In this document: positions 6,903 to 15,103 of the stretch, in pieces
How the letters are laid out: each line of letters begins with the position of its first letter
How positions within the stretch are numbered: position 1 is the first letter of the stretch
Assembly: GCF_001267925.1 (NCBI RefSeq)
Contig: NZ_CP011409.1
Coordinates: forward strand, 2,480,001-2,544,000
Origin: Herbaspirillum hiltneri N3
Lineage (GTDB): Bacteria; Pseudomonadota; Gammaproteobacteria; Burkholderiales; Burkholderiaceae_D
Direction: 5' to 3'
DNA: 64,000 nt
Translations under genes and position numbers: made by a program
Notes under the pieces: generated by a model
The model's input: the letters and a program-made list of their open reading frames with translations, nothing else
Told to the model about the DNA's origin: nothing
The model's database searches: none

Positions 6903-8264
6903 ATGTCCAACACGTCCCCGCTGTCGAATTCCTCCGGCTCGTCCGCTCCCGTCGTCACCGCCATGCAGGTCATCCCGGTCGCCGGCCGCGACGGCATGCT
7001 GCTCAACCTGAGCGGTGCGCACGGTCCTTACTTCACGCGCAACATCGTCATCCTGACCGACAGCGCCGGCAACACCGGGGTCGGCGAAGTACCGGGCGGC
7101 GAGCGCATCCGCCAGACGCTGGAAGACGCGTGCGAGCTGGTTGTCGGCCAGTCGATCGCCAACTACCACGCCGTGCTCAACCGCATGCGCCAGACCTTCA
7201 GCGACCGCGACGCCGGCGGCCGCGGCCTGCAGACCTTCGACCTGCGCATCACCATCCACGCCGTCACGGCGGTGGAAGCGGCGCTGCTCGACCTGCTCGG
7301 CAAATTCCTCGGCGTGCCGGTGGCGGCCTTGCTCGGCGAAGGCCAGCAGCGCGACAAGGTGGAAATGCTCGGTTACCTGTTCTACGTCGGCGACCGCAAC
7401 GCCACCGATCTCGACTATCACAGCGAACCCGACAATGCCGACGACTGGCAGCGCCTGCGCCACGAAAAAGCCATGGACGCGGACGCCATCGTGCGACTGG
7501 CCGAGGCGGCGTATCAGCGTTACGGTTTCAACGACTTCAAGCTCAAGGGCGGCGTGCTGCGCGGCGAGGACGAAATCGAAGCCGTCACGGCGCTGCACGA
7601 ACGCTTTCCGCAGGCGCGCATCACGCTCGATCCCAACGGCGGCTGGCTGCTCAAGGACGCGATCCGCCTATGCCGCGACCAGCACGATGTGCTGGCCTAT
7701 GCCGAAGATCCCTGCGGCGCTGAAAACGGCTACTCGGGACGCGAAGTGATGGCCGAATTCCGCCGCGCCACCGGCTTGCAGACCGCCACCAACATGATCG
7801 CCACCGACTGGCGCGAAATGGGCCACGCCATCCAGCTGCAATCGGTCGACATCCCGCTGGCCGATCCGCATTTCTGGACCATGCAGGGCTCGATCCGCGT
7901 GGCGCAGCTGTGCGACGCGTGGGGCCTGACCTGGGGTTCGCATTCCAACAACCACTTCGACATCTCGCTGGCCATGTTCACGCAAGTGGCGGCCGCCGCG
8001 CCCGGCAAGATCACCGCCATCGACACGCACTGGATCTGGCAGGACGGCCAGCGCCTCACGCGCGAACCGTTCCGTATCGTCGGCGGCATGGTCGACGTCC
8101 CGACCGCGCCGGGCCTCGGCGTCGAGATCGACATGGAGCAGGTGATGGCCGCCAACGCGCTTTACAAAGCCAAGGGCCTCGGTGCGCGCGACGACGCCAT
8201 CGCCATGCAATACCTGATCCCCGGCTGGAAGTTCGACAACAAGAAACCCTGCCTGGTCAGGTAA
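6903..8264 (+). CDS. gudD: Glucarate dehydratase (enolase superfamily)
   Basis: Enolase-superfamily dehydratase, 453 aa, converting D-glucarate (and L-idarate) to 5-keto-4-deoxyglucarate in the cytosol. Catalytic elements are in order: KxK general base in FKLKGGVL (K213, K215), metal ligands in LDPNGGW (D243) and AEDPCG (E268), NMIATDW (N297), and the H-D dyad histidine in [13 protein letters not shown] (H347). The N-terminal capping domain has [20 protein letters not shown]. The protein is slightly longer than E. coli GudD, with a Ser-rich start. It is followed by an MFS transporter 75 bp downstream. No kdgD or garL-type next-step enzyme is in the window. Confidence 0.95.
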   Translation: MSNTSPLSNSSGSSAPVVTAMQVIPVAGRDGMLLNLSGAHGPYFTRNIVILTDSAGNTGVGEVPGGERIRQTLEDACELVVGQSIANYHAVLNRMRQTFSDRDAGGRGLQTFDLRITIHAVTAVEAALLDLLGKFLGVPVAALLGEGQQRDKVEMLGYLFYVGDRNATDLDYHSEPDNADDWQRLRHEKAMDADAIVRLAEAAYQRYGFNDFKLKGGVLRGEDEIEAVTALHERFPQARITLDPNGGWLLKDAIRLCRDQHDVLAYAEDPCGAENGYSGREVMAEFRRATGLQTATNMIATDWREMGHAIQLQSVDIPLADPHFWTMQGSIRVAQLCDAWGLTWGSHSNNHFDISLAMFTQVAAAAPGKITAIDTHWIWQDGQRLTREPFRIVGGMVDVPTAPGLGVEIDMEQVMAANALYKAKGLGARDDAIAMQYLIPGWKFDNKKPCLVR

Positions 8265-8339
8265 GCCAATACCAACGCAACAATAAAGATCGCACGGGCC
8301 GCAACGACGGCCGCAGCGACAACCTCAAGGAGATAGCAA

Positions 8340-9677
8340 GTGAGTGACCACGCAACCAAGCAAACCATTGCGGCTTACGCTGCGCATCCGGACGGCAAGG
8401 CTAGCGGCCCGCTGGCCAGCGCCATCGACAAGGTCAAATGGCGCATCCTGCCGCTGTTCGTGATCATGTTCATCGCCAACTACATCGACCGCGTCAACAT
8501 CGGCTTCGTGCGCTCGCACCTGGCGACCGATCTCGGCATCGGTTCGGCGGCGTTCGGCCTCGGCGCGGGATTGTTCTTCATCGGCTACGCAATCTTCGAA
8601 GTGCCGTCCAACATGCTGCTGCAAAAGTTCGGCGCCAAGGCCTGGCTCACGCGCATCATGCTGACCTGGGGCGTGGTGGCGACGTCGATGGCCTTCGTGC
8701 ACAACGAGACCTCGTTCTACATCCTGCGTTTCTTGCTGGGCGTGGCCGAGGCCGGTTTCTTCCCGGGCGTGGTGTACTACTTCACGCAATGGCTGCCCAA
8801 CAGCGAACGCGGCAAAGCGATGGCGGTATTCCTCAGCGGCTCGGCCATTGCATCCATCCTGTCCGGCCCGATCTCGGGTGCGCTGTTACAGATCGAAGGC
8901 GGCGGCCTGCACGGCTGGCAATGGATGTTCATCATCGAAGGCCTGGCATCGGTGCTGCTGTGCTTCGTGGTCTGGCGCCGTCTCGACTCGACGCCGCAAG
9001 ACGCCAGGTGGCTCAGCGACGACGAACGCCACAGCCTGACCACCATCATCGCGCACGAACAACGCGAACGCCAGGCCAGCAAGCCGGTACACGTCTCGTC
9101 GTGGAGCCTGCTCAAGGATCCGCAGATCCTGCTGTTCTGCTTCATCTATTTCGCCATCCAGCTGACGATCTACGGCGCGACCTTCTGGCTGCCCAGCATC
9201 ATCAAGAAGATGGGCCACTTCAATGACTTCCAGGTCGGCCTGTTCAACTCCATCCCGTGGATCATCTCGATCGTCGCGATGTACATCTTCGCCAGCCTGG
9301 CCGCACGCTTCCGCCACCAGCAGGCGTGGGTGGCGGCAACGCTGATCATCGCCGCGGCCGGCATGTTCGCCTCGACCACCGGCGGTCCGGTGTTCGCCTT
9401 CGTCGCGATCTGCTTCGCCGGCATCGGCTTCAAAGCGGCCTCGTCGCTGTTCTGGCCGATTCCGCAAGCCTATCTCGACGCGCGCATCGCCGCTGCCGTG
9501 ATTGCGCTGGTCAATTCCATCGGCAACCTCGGCGGCTTCTTTGCGCCGGCGACCTTCGGTTACCTGGAGCAAAAGACCGGTTCGATCCAGGGCGGCTTGT
9601 ACGCTCTGGCGGTGGCCTCGGTGATTGCCGCCGGGCTGGTGTTCCTGGCGAGGACCTCGGGCAGGAAGGCCGCCTGA
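8340..9677 (+). CDS. MFS transporter, anion:cation symporter family, probably sugar acid
   Basis: Twelve-helix major-facilitator permease, 445 aa, of the anion:cation symporter (ACS) family that includes GudP, phthalate and tartrate carriers. Family marks are NYIDRVNIGFVRSHL in helix 1, FFIGYAIFEVPSNMLLQKFG in helix 2, and RFLLGVAEAGFFPGVVYYFT in helices 4 and 5. The start is GTG at 8340 with AAGGAG eight nt upstream; no ATG lies nearby. Position directly after gudD implies uptake of D-glucarate or galactarate. The helix-1 residues look more like tartrate/phthalate carriers than E. coli GudP, so substrate is inferred from context only. Confidence 0.88.
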   Translation: MSDHATKQTIAAYAAHPDGKASGPLASAIDKVKWRILPLFVIMFIANYIDRVNIGFVRSHLATDLGIGSAAFGLGAGLFFIGYAIFEVPSNMLLQKFGAKAWLTRIMLTWGVVATSMAFVHNETSFYILRFLLGVAEAGFFPGVVYYFTQWLPNSERGKAMAVFLSGSAIASILSGPISGALLQIEGGGLHGWQWMFIIEGLASVLLCFVVWRRLDSTPQDARWLSDDERHSLTTIIAHEQRERQASKPVHVSSWSLLKDPQILLFCFIYFAIQLTIYGATFWLPSIIKKMGHFNDFQVGLFNSIPWIISIVAMYIFASLAARFRHQQAWVAATLIIAAAGMFASTTGGPVFAFVAICFAGIGFKAASSLFWPIPQAYLDARIAAAVIALVNSIGNLGGFFAPATFGYLEQKTGSIQGGLYALAVASVIAAGLVFLARTSGRKAA

Positions 9678-9701
9678 CGCGACACCGGCCGGCACGGGAG
9701 A

Positions 9702-9723
9702 GCGGACTTGTTACAATGTCCGC
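9702..9723 (+). promoter_or_regulatory. Promoter-like element with inverted repeat before the 9750 gene
   Basis: GCGGAC (9702-9707) and GTCCGC (9718-9723) form an inverted repeat around TTGTTACAAT, which contains a good -10 TACAAT at 9712-9717. The transcript would start near 9724, 26 nt before the start codon. No regulator is assigned. Confidence 0.4.
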
Positions 9724-9749
9724 CTCTTCTCTCCACAAGCATTCCAGCC

Positions 9750-10991
9750 ATGTCCAAAAGCAAGCGTCCCGCCGGCAAAGCCGCCAATACCTCCGCTCCT
9801 TCCGCGTCCGCGGATTCTTTCCTGATTCCGGCCGAATACGAACTCGACGAAGCCCTGGTCGACAAGCTGGCCAACCTGGCGGTTGAACTGGCGACCGAGG
9901 ACGAGGCCTCGCCCGACTTGCCGGCCAAGCAACGCGACCTGCACCGCATCATCACCAAGAGTTTGCGCCAGCAGCAGGACGACGTGCTGTACGAAGCGCT
10001 GGAACGCGCGCGCGACCAGGAAGCCGAGGCCTATCCCTACCTGCGCGAAAAGATCGAGGAAGCTGCCGAGACGGTCTTCTTCTCCCGCAACGAGCGCAGC
10101 TATGAAGTCAACGCCTTCGTCATCCCGATGTTCGTGCGCACCGTCGGCGGCCTCGATGCGGAACAGAACTTCCGCGACGCCGACGCCTTCACCGAACTGA
10201 CCGCCAGCATCAAGGAAGCCCAGCTCGAAAGCGCCGACGCCAAGGTGGTGCTGGTCAGCTACGCCTATCACCTCGACGAAATCGACGCGATCACCTACAG
10301 CCATCTCGAAGCCATGGTGCGCGATGCCTACGCCGCCATGACCGACAAGAAGCTGACCTCCACGCCCGCCATCGACCGCAGCATGAGCAACTGGCCGGCC
10401 AACCGTTTCGGCGCCGAAGACACGGCAGTGGAGCTGCGCTTCCTGCTCGGCTTTGCGCTCAAGACTGCGGACGATCCGTTTTACACGATTCCAAAAGACG
10501 AAGCGGCGATGGATGCCTACTTCGCGGTGCGCGCCCAGCGCTTCCAGGCCTGGAGCGAAAAGGTCGTGCCGCTGGTGCAGCGCTGCCTGGTCACCGATGG
10601 CCGCCAGTTCGACGTGCATTTCCTGTATCAGGACCTGTTCCACGGCGGCAAGGAACGCGGCATCGCCGAATACTTCATGCTGCAAATGATGTCTGAACTG
10701 GACCACGGCCTGCAGGAAAGCGGCGTGGATGCGCAGCGGACCCACGCCATCATGGGACCGGTGCATACCGAAGGCGACGTGCTGCTGCGCGTGAATATCT
10801 ACAACGGCGAGACCGTCGTTGCCACCGCTGAAAAGCCGCTCGACGGCGGCGGCGATTTGCAGATCGAGCTCGACGACACCTGCGACGCGCTGCTGACCAT
10901 GGGCGTGCAATCGGTGGCGCTGGCGGAAGAATTCGATGCCGCCGGCAAGGCCGTCAATGTGCAGCCATACGCCGACGGGGCTGTGGGGTAA
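9750..10991 (+). CDS. Conserved hypothetical protein (possibly DUF2863)
   Basis: Soluble acidic protein of 413 aa with no signal peptide or membrane segment. It starts with a Lys/Ala/Ser-rich tail (MSKSKRPAGKAANTSAPSAS), followed by a largely helical middle part (residues about 30-110 rich in Glu, Leu, Arg). Later there is an alpha/beta-looking region with FDVHFLYQDLFHGGKERGIA. I recall beta-proteobacterial proteins of this length labelled DUF2863, but cannot confirm membership. The ATG at 9750 lacks a Shine-Dalgarno sequence; an upstream TTG at 9708 would extend the protein by 14 unlikely residues. It is monocistronic by appearance: the transporter before it ends at 9677 and the next gene is convergent. 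Function unknown. Confidence 0.7.
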   Translation: MSKSKRPAGKAANTSAPSASADSFLIPAEYELDEALVDKLANLAVELATEDEASPDLPAKQRDLHRIITKSLRQQQDDVLYEALERARDQEAEAYPYLREKIEEAAETVFFSRNERSYEVNAFVIPMFVRTVGGLDAEQNFRDADAFTELTASIKEAQLESADAKVVLVSYAYHLDEIDAITYSHLEAMVRDAYAAMTDKKLTSTPAIDRSMSNWPANRFGAEDTAVELRFLLGFALKTADDPFYTIPKDEAAMDAYFAVRAQRFQAWSEKVVPLVQRCLVTDGRQFDVHFLYQDLFHGGKERGIAEYFMLQMMSELDHGLQESGVDAQRTHAIMGPVHTEGDVLLRVNIYNGETVVATAEKPLDGGGDLQIELDDTCDALLTMGVQSVALAEEFDAAGKAVNVQPYADGAVG

Positions 10992-10993
10992 TT

Positions 10994-11524
10994 TCAGTCA
11001 GCCAGGCGGCGCTCCAGCAGCGCCACCGTGTCCGGCGCACCCATGGCACGCGCCGCTTCCAGCGCCGTCGCGCCATTCGCGCTGCGGGCCTTGATGTCGG
11101 CGCCGTGCGCCAGCAACAACTCCACGATCTCCAGGCGATTGAACATCGCCGCAATCATCAGCGCGGTCTTGCCGTCGGGCGAGGCGCCTTCGACATCGGC
11201 GCCGCCGTCGAGCAATGCCTGCACCACCGCCACATGTCCCTTGAATGCCGCACCGGCAATCGGCGTCTGGCCATTGTCGTTGCGCAAGCCGGCATCGGCC
11301 TTGTGCTGCAGCAAGACGCACACCGCCGCATCATGGCCGTGGTATGCGGCCAGCATCAGCAGGCTGTCGCCTTTGTGGTCGCGCAGGTTGGGCGGCAGGC
11401 CCTTGGCCAGGTAAGCCTCGAGCTCATCGGCGTTGCCGTGACGCGCCAGGTCGAACATCTTGGCGGCGAAATCCAGCGTGGCGTCGTCGAGCGCGCCCGG
11501 ATCGTTGGGTGAGGAAGAGGTCAT
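10994..11524 (-). CDS. Ankyrin-repeat protein
   Basis: Cytosolic ankyrin protein, 176 aa, with four to five repeats from about residue 28 to the end. Repeat marks are GDSLLMLAAYHGHDAAVCVL, NGQTPIAGAAFKGHVAVVQA, DGKTALMIAAMFNRLEIVEL and NGATALEAARAMGAPDTVAL. Such proteins bind other proteins; no enzymatic domain is fused and there is no export signal. The ATG at 11524 (MTSSSPNDPG) was chosen over one 45 nt upstream on repeat alignment; the ribosome site is weak (GAAAG). It converges with the gene ending at 10991, with only 2 bp between the two stop codons and no terminator hairpin. The partner is unknown. Confidence 0.85.
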   Translation of the reverse strand: MTSSSPNDPGALDDATLDFAAKMFDLARHGNADELEAYLAKGLPPNLRDHKGDSLLMLAAYHGHDAAVCVLLQHKADAGLRNDNGQTPIAGAAFKGHVAVVQALLDGGADVEGASPDGKTALMIAAMFNRLEIVELLLAHGADIKARSANGATALEAARAMGAPDTVALLERRLAD

Positions 11525-11656
11525 GGCGATTTCTTTCAAAAACGTGAAAGCCGGCCAGGCTGCAGGCATGACCGGCGACTGTCGCCGATCATAGCAAACA
11601 ACCCGGCCGGCTTCAGGCGCTCGCCCGGCGACCGCTTCCCACGCGCGCTGATGAAA

Positions 11657-12022
11657 TCAGTTCTTTGTAATCATTTGCAAGCGAGTCAGCGACAGCGCGT
11701 TCAGCCCGCTCTCCGATGTGCCGGCCTCGCGCGGCAGGCAACGGAAGTCGAGCTCCACCTGCAGCGGCTGCCAGCTGCGGGCCTGCTGGCGCAACTGCAT
11801 GTCGCGGCCCTGGACGGCGCACCAGGCCACGGCTTTTTCACGGCTGGCATTGGTCAGCCGGGACATCGACATGGTGTAGCTGATGCCGGTGGCGGTGAGG
11901 TTGTAGTTGTCGCCGCCGTCGACCGACACCACCTCGCTGAAGTTGGCGCAGCCGCCCAGCACGCATGCGGCGAGCCAGGATGCAAGTAAAGTCGCAGCTC
12001 GGGAAATCACGGAGGGATGCAT
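11657..12022 (-). CDS. Small lipoprotein of unknown function
   Basis: Protein of 121 aa with a lipoprotein signal peptide: SWLAACVLGGCANFSEV, where the lipobox LGGC places the acylated cysteine at about residue 25. The rest is a compact domain with two further cysteines (WCAVQG and FRCLPRE) that could form a disulphide in the periplasm. Start at 12022 (MHPSVISRAATLL) has AGGA six nt upstream; an in-frame ATG at 12046 would put eight polar residues before the signal and lacks a ribosome site. I do not recognise the family. It stands alone between the ankyrin gene and the saccharopine-dehydrogenase-like gene, all leftward. Confidence 0.7.
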   Translation of the reverse strand: MHPSVISRAATLLASWLAACVLGGCANFSEVVSVDGGDNYNLTATGISYTMSMSRLTNASREKAVAWCAVQGRDMQLRQQARSWQPLQVELDFRCLPREAGTSESGLNALSLTRLQMITKN

Positions 12023-12144
12023 GGAGGTCCTGCACTGATTGATCACGCAGCCAGTGTAGGACCGTGCGGAAAACTATTACATCATCCTGATTCAACTTTA
12101 CCTGTGTTCAAAATCGTCAAGAGCCGGGCAAATCCGATGATGCG

Positions 12145-13293
12145 CTAGACCGCGACTGCGGCCTCCTGATTCACCTGGCGCGACAGGTACGGCGCATGCG
12201 GGTTTGCTCCCTGCGCACCCTGCGCATACACCCGGCCGAATCGATTGGCGAGGAAATCCGCCAGCGCGATCTGCTCTTGCCGGATGAAGCCGTGCGCCGG
12301 CAGCTTGCCCAGCCGGAACAGATCCAGCGCAGTGCAGATGCCGGCTGCGGTGGTGATCTGGATCGCGCTCTCATGCACGCCGTCGCGGGTGGCGGCGAAG
12401 ATCTTGCGCGAGAACACTTCCTGTACGTGCAGGCCGTCGCGCATGCCGCTCACCGTCACGAACACCAGCACCACGTCCTGCATGGTGGTCGGCACCGACT
12501 TGCGCAGAATGCCCTTGAGCTGCTCCTGGTCGTCGCGCAGGCGCAGTTCTTCCAGCAGGAATTTCACCAGGTCGCGGTGGCCCGGATAGCGCACCGATTT
12601 GTAGTCCAGGTTGCGCACCTGGCCGGCCAGCGTGCTGCATAGCGTGCCAAGTCCGCCGGAGGTATTGAAGGCTTCGTACTCGACGCCGTCCAGTGAAAAA
12701 TGCTCCAGTCCTTCCAGCGGCTGGATGTCCTGCATCTTGCCGTCGCGGATCGCTTCGCAGGGATGGCAGTACTCGTTGACCAGGCCGTCGACGCTCCAGG
12801 TCAGGTTGTATTTCAGCGCATTGGTGGGAAACTCCGGCAGCGCACCGACGCGCATCTTGACCTCGTGGATCTCGTCGAAGCTGCTCGTCAGCGAATGCGC
12901 GGCGATGCCGATGAAGCCCGGCGCCAACCCGCATTGCGGCATGAAGGCGGTATCCGCGCCGGCCGCCAGCTTGGCGATGGCGCGGGTGGCGCGCACGTCT
13001 TCGGTCAGGTCGAAATAATGCACGCCGCTCAGCCTGGCCGCTTTCGCCACGGCGGTCGCCATGTGGTACGGCAGCGCGTTGAGGCAGGCGTCGCGGCCCG
13101 ACAGCAGGCTGCACAGCGCGTCATGGTCGTTGAAGTCGACCTGCGCGGTTTCCACGCCGAGGGCGCGCATCGCCGCCAGCGCAGCGGCGTCACGGTCGGC
13201 GGCGAGCACCTTGTAGTCGCCGTCGGCATGCAGGTGCAGGAGACGGGCGATGGCCAGGCCGATATGGCCGGTGCCGAGCAGGACGATTTTCAT
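12145..13293 (-). CDS. Saccharopine-dehydrogenase-family oxidoreductase
   Basis: NAD(P)-dependent enzyme of the saccharopine dehydrogenase/carboxynorspermidine group, 382 aa. The N-terminal Rossmann fold begins MKIVLLGTGHIGLAIARLL. The catalytic/substrate domain has YFDLTEDVRATRAIA and MPQCGLAPGFIGIAAHSL, typical of lysine 6-dehydrogenase-like members. Start at 13293 has AAGGAG seven nt upstream. It is divergent from the amino-acid binding protein at 13685, with the shared region holding an Lrp-like palindrome, and a D-amino-acid dehydrogenase lies nearby. A role in catabolism of a basic amino acid (lysine, pipecolate or similar) is plausible, but the exact reaction cannot be read from sequence. 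Confidence 0.8.
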   Translation of the reverse strand: MKIVLLGTGHIGLAIARLLHLHADGDYKVLAADRDAAALAAMRALGVETAQVDFNDHDALCSLLSGRDACLNALPYHMATAVAKAARLSGVHYFDLTEDVRATRAIAKLAAGADTAFMPQCGLAPGFIGIAAHSLTSSFDEIHEVKMRVGALPEFPTNALKYNLTWSVDGLVNEYCHPCEAIRDGKMQDIQPLEGLEHFSLDGVEYEAFNTSGGLGTLCSTLAGQVRNLDYKSVRYPGHRDLVKFLLEELRLRDDQEQLKGILRKSVPTTMQDVVLVFVTVSGMRDGLHVQEVFSRKIFAATRDGVHESAIQITTAAGICTALDLFRLGKLPAHGFIRQEQIALADFLANRFGRVYAQGAQGANPHAPYLSRQVNQEAAVAV

Positions 13294-13392
13294 GATGTGC
13301 TCCTTGTGATCGGGTTGCAGCCGTGATGGCCGGCGGATGCCTTCATTGTAGGAAACAGCCGTCACGATAAAAAGACCAAGATTGATGCGTGT

Positions 13393-13411
13393 ATGACGAT
13401 AATTTCGTCAT
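13393..13411. promoter_or_regulatory. Candidate Lrp/AsnC-type operator
   Basis: ATGACGA-TAATT-TCGTCAT is a perfect 7-bp inverted repeat around an AT-rich 5-nt centre, the shape of Lrp/AsnC boxes. It lies 100 bp upstream of the dehydrogenase start (13293) and about 1.2 kb from the Lrp-family gene at 14629-15075. Assignment to that regulator is inference. Confidence 0.5.
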
Positions 13412-13617
13412 TTTGTAGCGATCAGCGATGCGAATAGACGTCCATGCCGAAAAAGCATCCACGCAAGCCGTCTCCGGCGGCGTTCCCGACAAGCGAGAAT
13501 GTGCAATATGCCGCGCAACACATACCGCTTGGTATTAAAATTGCCGGATGCCGTCCGGGCCAGAAGTCCGGGCGGCACGCGAGCCAACCAAAACAACGGC
13601 CATATTTGTGCCATTTG

Positions 13618-13661
13618 GAGCCGCTGACAACACGCCGCCAATGGTGTTTTGTGAGCGGCTC
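13618..13661 (+). promoter_or_regulatory. Long leader hairpin before the binding-protein gene
   Basis: GAGCCGCT (13618-13625) pairs perfectly with AGCGGCTC (13654-13661). Inside, CAACAC (13628-13633) partly pairs with GTGTTTTG (13644-13651). The ribosome site GGGAGAG lies about 12 nt after the hairpin. It could be a stability or attenuation element. Confidence 0.4.
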
Positions 13662-13684
13662 TCAATTCATCAGGGAGAGAAGCA

Positions 13685-14527
13685 ATGCAGAATCGTCGCA
13701 GTTTCATCACCAACGTCGCCGGCCTCGCCGCCGCCAGCTATCTGCCCGGCGCCTTCGCGCAGAGCGCACCGGCCGGCGAATCCACCTTCGCCCGCATCAA
13801 GCGGACCAAAGTGCTGCGCATTGGTGGTGTACGCGGTCAGGCTCCTTATTACAACAAGGACCTTGCCAGCGGCGAATGGGTCGGCTTCATGATCGACTTC
13901 GCCAAGAACCTGGCCGCCAGCCTGAACGTCAAGCTGGAAGTGCTGGAAACCACCTGGGGCAACTCGGTGCTGGATCTGCAGACGCGCAAGATCGACGTCT
14001 TCTTCGGCCTCAACCCGACTCCGGCGCGCCGCGAAACCGTGGGCTTCTCCGAGCCGCTGTTCAACAACGCCTTCACCATCGTCTCCAAAAAGGGTTTCGC
14101 ACCGAAGACCTGGGAAGAGCTCAACAAGCCTGAAGTCAAGATCGGCGTCGACATCGGCTCCTCGCACGACGCCATGATCAGCCGCGTCTGTCCCAAAGCC
14201 ACCATCGTGCGCCTGGAAAAAGCCGACGACGCCACCCTGGCCCTGCAAACCGGCCGCGTCGACGTGCAAGTTCTGGTGTGGCTGCTGGCGCTGAACGTGC
14301 TGAAGAAAAACCCGAGCCTGGGCACCATGATCGTGCCGATGCCGCTCGAAGCCACCTCGACCAATATCGGCGTGCCGAAGGAAGACGACAAGGCCTGGCT
14401 GGAATACATCAACAAGTGGATCGTGCAGGAGCGCGCCGCCGGCAAGGTCAAGTCCACCGTGCTGGAAAACCTGCAGAAGCTGTCGGGCGTGCGTCCGGAA
14501 GACGTGCCGCCGCAAATTCCTCTGTAA
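13685..14527 (+). CDS. Amino-acid ABC transporter substrate-binding protein with Tat signal
   Basis: Periplasmic solute-binding protein of family 3 (polar amino acids), 280 aa. The signal peptide MQNRRSFITNVAGLAAASYL carries a twin-arginine motif (NRRSFIT) before the hydrophobic core and ends near GAFA-QS. The mature part has KVLRIGGVRGQAPYYNKD, GFMIDFAKNLAASLNVKLEV and the family line DVFFGLNPTPARRETVGFSE. Its ribosome site GGGAGAG is well placed. It is transcribed away from the ATPase/permease genes at 15104-16550, with the Lrp gene between, but probably serves them. Use of Tat rather than Sec export is uncommon for this family. Confidence 0.88.
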   Translation: MQNRRSFITNVAGLAAASYLPGAFAQSAPAGESTFARIKRTKVLRIGGVRGQAPYYNKDLASGEWVGFMIDFAKNLAASLNVKLEVLETTWGNSVLDLQTRKIDVFFGLNPTPARRETVGFSEPLFNNAFTIVSKKGFAPKTWEELNKPEVKIGVDIGSSHDAMISRVCPKATIVRLEKADDATLALQTGRVDVQVLVWLLALNVLKKNPSLGTMIVPMPLEATSTNIGVPKEDDKAWLEYINKWIVQERAAGKVKSTVLENLQKLSGVRPEDVPPQIPL

Positions 14528-14566
14528 TTTCGCCGGCAGCTATTTCGCCGGAAGTTTCAAAGCAAA

Positions 14567-14609
14567 CGCCGCCGTTTCGATGAAGATCGGAACGGCGGCG
14601 TTGTTGTTT
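14567..14609. terminator. Bidirectional terminator between binding protein and lrp-like gene
   Basis: Fifteen-base-pair stem with one G-T wobble: CGCCGCCGTTTCGAT (14567-14581), loop GAAG, ATCGGAACGGCGGCG (14586-14600), then TTGTTGTTT. It lies between two convergent genes and can serve both; the plus strand has the better T-tract. Confidence 0.75.
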
Positions 14610-14628
14610 GCGCCTGGTTTGTCAGGTA

Positions 14629-15075
14629 TTAGCGGTCGATCTTGCGCGACAGCACGATCGACGTCGTGGTCTTGATGACGCCGTCGATTTCGCCGATTTC
14701 ATCGAGCAGTTTGTCGAGCTGTTCGGCCGAGCTGGCGCGCAGCCAGGCAACGTAATCGAACTCGCCGCTGACCGAGCAGAGCTGCTCGATTTCCGGGATG
14801 CGGCGAAAGCGCTTGAGGACGTCGCGCGCGGTCTTGGCTTCGACCGTGATGCCGACGTAGGCGCGCAGGCCGCTGTCCATGACTTCCTGGCCGAGCTTGA
14901 CGGTATAGCCGACGATGATCTGGTTCTTTTCCAGCCGCGCCAGCCGCGCCACCACGGTGGTGCGCGCCACGCCGAGTTGGCGCGCCAGATTGGCGACGCT
15001 TTCCCGCGCCGACATCTGCAGCAGCGAGATCAGCTTGCGGTCGGTGTCATCGAGCAGGTCGAGGCGGGCTTTCAT
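14629..15075 (-). CDS. Lrp/AsnC-family transcriptional regulator
   Basis: Feast/famine regulator, 148 aa. N-terminal winged HTH: LLDDTDRKLISLLQMSARES and NLARQLGVARTTVVARLARL. C-terminal RAM/ligand domain: LRAYVGITVEAKTARDVL, EIEQLCSVSGEFDYVAWLRA, IDGVIKTTTSIVLSRK. The length is typical. It heads the leftward genes after the ABC ATPase (28-bp gap) and so may be the last gene of the permease-ATPase-lrp operon. It probably senses the amino acid that the cluster transports or degrades. The palindrome at 13393-13411 is a candidate binding site. Confidence 0.93.
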   Translation of the reverse strand: MKARLDLLDDTDRKLISLLQMSARESVANLARQLGVARTTVVARLARLEKNQIIVGYTVKLGQEVMDSGLRAYVGITVEAKTARDVLKRFRRIPEIEQLCSVSGEFDYVAWLRASSAEQLDKLLDEIGEIDGVIKTTTSIVLSRKIDR

Positions 15076-15103
15076 GGATGCGGGCGAGGGTGGGATTAAG
15101 CGT

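Larger units (their letters stand above)
13294..13684. other. Divergent control region between the dehydrogenase and binding-protein genes
   Basis: This 391-bp gap has two structured elements, listed separately: a 19-bp palindrome at 13393-13411 and a long hairpin at 13618-13661 in the leader of the binding-protein gene. No supported coding frame is present; a rightward frame from 13444 lacks family resemblance. Confidence 0.5.

Noticed and set aside
5991..7598. Long leftward frame of 535 aa opposite the chimera and gudD
   Set aside because: His/Arg/Val-rich, low-complexity shadow of rightward coding sequence; no ribosome site or family resemblance.
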